Shown here: positions 60,112 through 64,000 of the stretch, piece by piece | Position numbering within the stretch: position 1 is the first letter of the stretch | Layout: each line of letters begins with the position of its first letter | Assembly (NCBI GenBank): GCA_963693365.1 | Contig: CAVNZM010000008.1 | Span: forward strand, 3,224,001-3,288,000 | Source of the DNA: Amoebidium appalachense | Taxonomy: Eukaryota; Ichthyosporea | Reading direction: 5' to 3' | Length of the DNA stretch: 64,000 bases | Notes under the pieces: model-generated | The model's database searches: none | What the model saw: the letters and a program-made list of their open reading frames with translations, nothing else | What the model was told of the DNA's origin: nothing | Program-made: the position numbers and the translations under genes

Positions 60112-61798
60112 CGCCCAGCTTGATTCACCCTAGCTCTAGTGTAAAAAAATAATCATTATCAGCCACAAACCCTTCTAGTACACTCGCCCCAAATGTCATA
60201 TTCACATTTATCCCATTCCGAAATGAGCAAATCAATCTGGCTATTTCCGCTTTTCCTTTTTCTCAATTTTGCATTTCTCCCCAGTCGTATTTTCACAATT
60301 TCTGGATAAAACGAGATATTTTTTTATTTTCTCTATTTTTCAATTTTGCAGATTTCGGCATTTTTGCAATAACAACCTTTTTGCGAGTGAATGTGTACCC
60401 TACTTGAAGCTTAAGTAAATAATATTGAGACAATGGCATCTCAAACTCTCATTAGTCGTGATACACAGTTCACGCCCGTTTTTAGTTTCAGGCCTGGGGC
60501 CAGAGTTGGCCCACCAGACTTGCATGGTATACGTGCAGGCTCCACTAAGCCACAGTAATAATGGTGAGTGTCGTTTTTGTACAGCTGCCCCCCCCCTAAC
60601 CCCCTCCTCCTTCCTCTCCCCCTCCCCCCTCCTTCTGCCCCTCCCCTCCCCCTCCTGCTCCATCCCTCTCTGTCTCCCTCTCCCTTTCCACCCCTCCCTT
60701 CCTCCCTCCCCCCCCTTCCCCCCCTCCCCTCTCCCTCCCTCCCCGCTACCGCGCTCTCTCACCCTCCCTCCCTCCCTCCCTCCCCTCCCTCCCCTCTTTA
60801 CCCCCGGCTCTCTGTCCCTCCCTCCCTCTTTCTCTCCTGTCCCCCTCTCCGAGTCCCTCTCGCACTCCCTCCTTCTTTCCTCTCCCCCCCCCCCCTGTCC
60901 CCCCTCTCTCTCCCTCCCCATGCCCCCCCACTCTCTCCCTTCTGTGAATATTGAGGTTCCCCCACTTGCTGTCCGTCCGTCCATTCCTCCATCTCTTTCC
61001 TTCCCCCCCCCCCCCTTCCTCCCTCCCCTGTCTCTGTTGCTCGCCCCCTCCCTCCGCCCGCCCCCCCCCCCCCCCCCCCCCCCCCGCCTCCACCCAACCA
61101 ACCCCACGTCTCGCTCCCTCCCTCCCTCCCTCCCGCTCCCTCCCTGTCCCTCTCTCTCTCCCCCTCCCTCCCTCTCTCTCCCCCCTCCCTCCCCCTCCCC
61201 CCGCCCCCCTCTCTCTCTCCCTCTCTCCTCTCTTCCCCTCCTCCCCCCCCTCCCCCCCTCCCTCCCCCCCCCCCTTCTCCCCACTCGCTCCCTCCTGCCA
61301 CCTTTCTCTGCTTTCTTATTCTGTCTGACTGGGCTACGTCCTGTTCTAACTTTTAGCTCTCGAAATGTCTCAACACTTGTGCCTTTTCGTCTGTTGCCCC
61401 CATTTCCTTTTCTGTCCAAGTATTCTGTGTGAGGCATCTAAGGGAGTGGGCAGGCTCGTGTGTGCAACGGCAACAGATAGTGTTGGCAGTTGCATTTGTC
61501 TTTTTGCAAAATTTTTGTGTTCATGGCTGTCATAGCCCACACACGTGCGAGTGCTTGCCGTATGCACAGGTGTTTCTTACTTCCCCCGTTTGTCTCTTTA
61601 ACATGTCAATGCTTCCTAGTCCTGTCTGCTTGTCGTTGCACACACATGCGTATGGTGGGTGGATAGCGGGCAAAGTGGTGTGTGCCCTTTGTTTTGCAAT
61701 GACTGATTCATGTTGTCCGTCATGAAAAAAAAAAACAAGGCATTCTAACCCTTTTTAATCCCCCCCCCCCCCCCCCCCCCCACCACCACCACCACTAC

Positions 61799-61851
<53 letters not shown>

Positions 61852-62088
61852 CACTTACATGCACAAAAGGTCGTCGCCCCATTCTTTGTGCTGTTCCTCC
61901 TTTATTCCTATCTTGTTTCCATCTGGACCTCCTTATTGTTTATTTCCCCCCGTGCCCAGCCCTCAGTCTTCGACTTCTCGTTATCGACGATCTCTCTCTC
62001 TCTCTCCCCCCCCCTGAGTTGATTTAGTTGTGTATTTTACTCTATTTTTTTTCAACAACTGTCTGCTATTAAAACATTAAAATGTACA

Positions 62089-62131
<43 letters not shown>

Positions 62132-62674
62132 ATATATAATTTACCGTCCTCATCCCCGTGTCCCCCTAAACCGGTGTTAGCAGACCTTTGAGGTTTTTGT
62201 GATTGGATTGGTAGTTCTATTACATTAAAATTTTCAAAATGTCGTTGTACCAATGATATAGTACTTTGTAAAACAATGTCGCCGAATTTCTCCAAAAAAA
62301 GTGCGTTCCATTCTGGGTTAGAAGCGAAAACCGTTTTGATACGGGAACCACGTGATCTCTGCCGTCAATTCAGGCCAGCGTGTTCTCAGTAGACTCCGAA
62401 CCCGCTGGTTTTTTTCTTTTTATTTCAAAGCCCCGAGTACGTACATCCTCTCGGGCCCAACTTTAGGGCACTATATTTCAATTTTCTCATTAACAAATTT
62501 ATAGTTATTTTATGCTTTTTCATTAGTATCTCAAGAATATTTAGCGATTTTGATGTCATAAAAACAACTAAGCAACGTTTCGATGGTTTTGGATGCCTCA
62601 CAAAATGACCTTAGGTCCCCTCCAAATTCCGGATTTGAGGTCCGGCAAACAACGCATTATATATATAGATAATA
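60112..62674 (-). mobile_element. Dispersed repeat family E, long copy
   Basis: Both ends (60112-60209 and 62013-62674) are inverted matches to the ends of the short copy at 9002-9808. The 1.8-kb middle, absent from the short copy, holds an AT-rich section, a 700-bp CT-rich tract (60595-61310), a (CA)n block (61801-61850) and no convincing protein. A pair of splice-like sites (TTTCAG at about 60499 and AATAATG|GTGAGT at 60562) brackets a possible exon, but I cannot assign it. Confidence 0.8.
60595..61310. repeat. CT-rich pyrimidine tract, about 715 bp
   Basis: Almost pure C and T on the plus strand with a brief break near 60945-60985. Long apparent frames on both strands (Pro/Ser/Leu-rich and Arg/Glu/Gly-rich) are products of this composition. 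Confidence 0.93.
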
Positions 62675-62683
62675 AATTTGACA

Positions 62684-62730
62684 CCCCGATGCATAGTAAT
62701 AGCTACTACATGCGCAAGACTTAGCTGCGC

Positions 62731-62785
<55 letters not shown>

Positions 62786-63075
62786 AGGGCCCCCCCCCCC
62801 AGGGCCAAATTTCGCGACCATTCCACTCAACAAACACTAGCACTCAAGCACGAATACAGACATTGTGTGAAACAAGACACACCTGCAGACACACACACAC
62901 GGACACACGCAAACGCGCGCACGGATGCGCGCACACTCACATGCATGTACAAACTTGCACGCATGTCCTAAGCCAAGCGTGCCGTGCACAAACACACTGC
63001 ACACGCGTACGTGCACCGAACAAGCAGGTGTACACCGGCACGCACACGTGCATGCGCACAGTCACACACACACAC
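62684..63075 (+). repeat. Direct repeat C, copy 2
   Basis: Second copy of the unit at 59173-59600, with a long poly-C inside (62736-62785) and about 80 bp not present in copy 1. Confidence 0.9.

Positions 63076-64000
<925 letters not shown>

Noticed and set aside
60430-60562. Possible exon ending AATAATG|GTGAGT inside repeat E
   Set aside because: The donor is good, but the upstream frame has no recognisable content and no compatible downstream exon gives a convincing protein; noted in the repeat E entry only.
60400-61437. Long opposing open frames of over 330 codons (Arg/Glu/Gly-rich and Pro/Ser/Leu-rich)
   Set aside because: Both are translations of a pure CT/GA tract that lacks stop codons by composition; no domain, start context or splice logic supports them.

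Overview
This window looks like nuclear DNA from an intron-rich eukaryote, probably a protist or other simple eukaryote. Its genes are split by canonical GT-AG introns. The promoters carry CCAAT/ATTGG and TATATAA elements. The gene families (ASF1, SREK1-type SR protein, RGS domain, small heat-shock proteins, DIRS-like reverse transcriptase) are eukaryotic. I cannot name the lineage: there is no rRNA or organellar marker. The dominant physical feature is an extreme load of (CA)n/(GT)n microsatellites, poly-C/poly-G runs of up to 72 nt, and CT/GA tracts. These produce hundreds of long open but meaningless frames (Pro-, His/Thr-, Cys/Val- or Gly-rich) that I have left out.

Layout, left to right. 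1-4946: 3' part of a gene for a protein with a Gly/Ser/Pro-rich disordered region and a C-terminal bulb-type (B-) lectin domain. 6500-8190: fragments of decayed retroelements (DIRS-like RT/RNase H with three frameshifts, beside an opposite-strand Cys-rich fragment). 9002-9808: a dispersed repeat with a larger inverted relative at 60112-62674. 10666-11817 (minus): an unrecognised protein with an acidic tail and two compensating frame changes. 14310-20209: a six-exon gene fusing a bacterial-style GAF domain to an RGS domain. 23589-25405: a probable DNA transposon with terminal inverted repeats and one unknown ORF. 26547-27673 and 30216-31705: two tandem Hsp20-family genes for proteins entering the secretory pathway; the first has a premature stop. 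A 0.7-kb near-identical duplication flanks this pair (25.5 kb and 32.9 kb). 35013-36594: a secreted sphingomyelinase C-like phosphodiesterase. 38032-42578: histone chaperone ASF1. 44472-57040: a 13-exon SREK1-like splicing regulator with two RRMs, an 18-nt microexon and an RS domain. 58.7-63.1 kb: a mosaic of nested repeats.

The functional genes do not form a pathway; they are ordinary neighbours on one chromosome, nearly all on the plus strand. The most unusual items are the GAF-RGS fusion, a SINE-like repeat found six times in sense orientation inside introns, splice sites built directly from microsatellites, and the inverted-repeat element at 23.6-25.4 kb. Exon coordinates were derived by hand from reading-frame phase and GT/AG sites and were not confirmed with transcripts.
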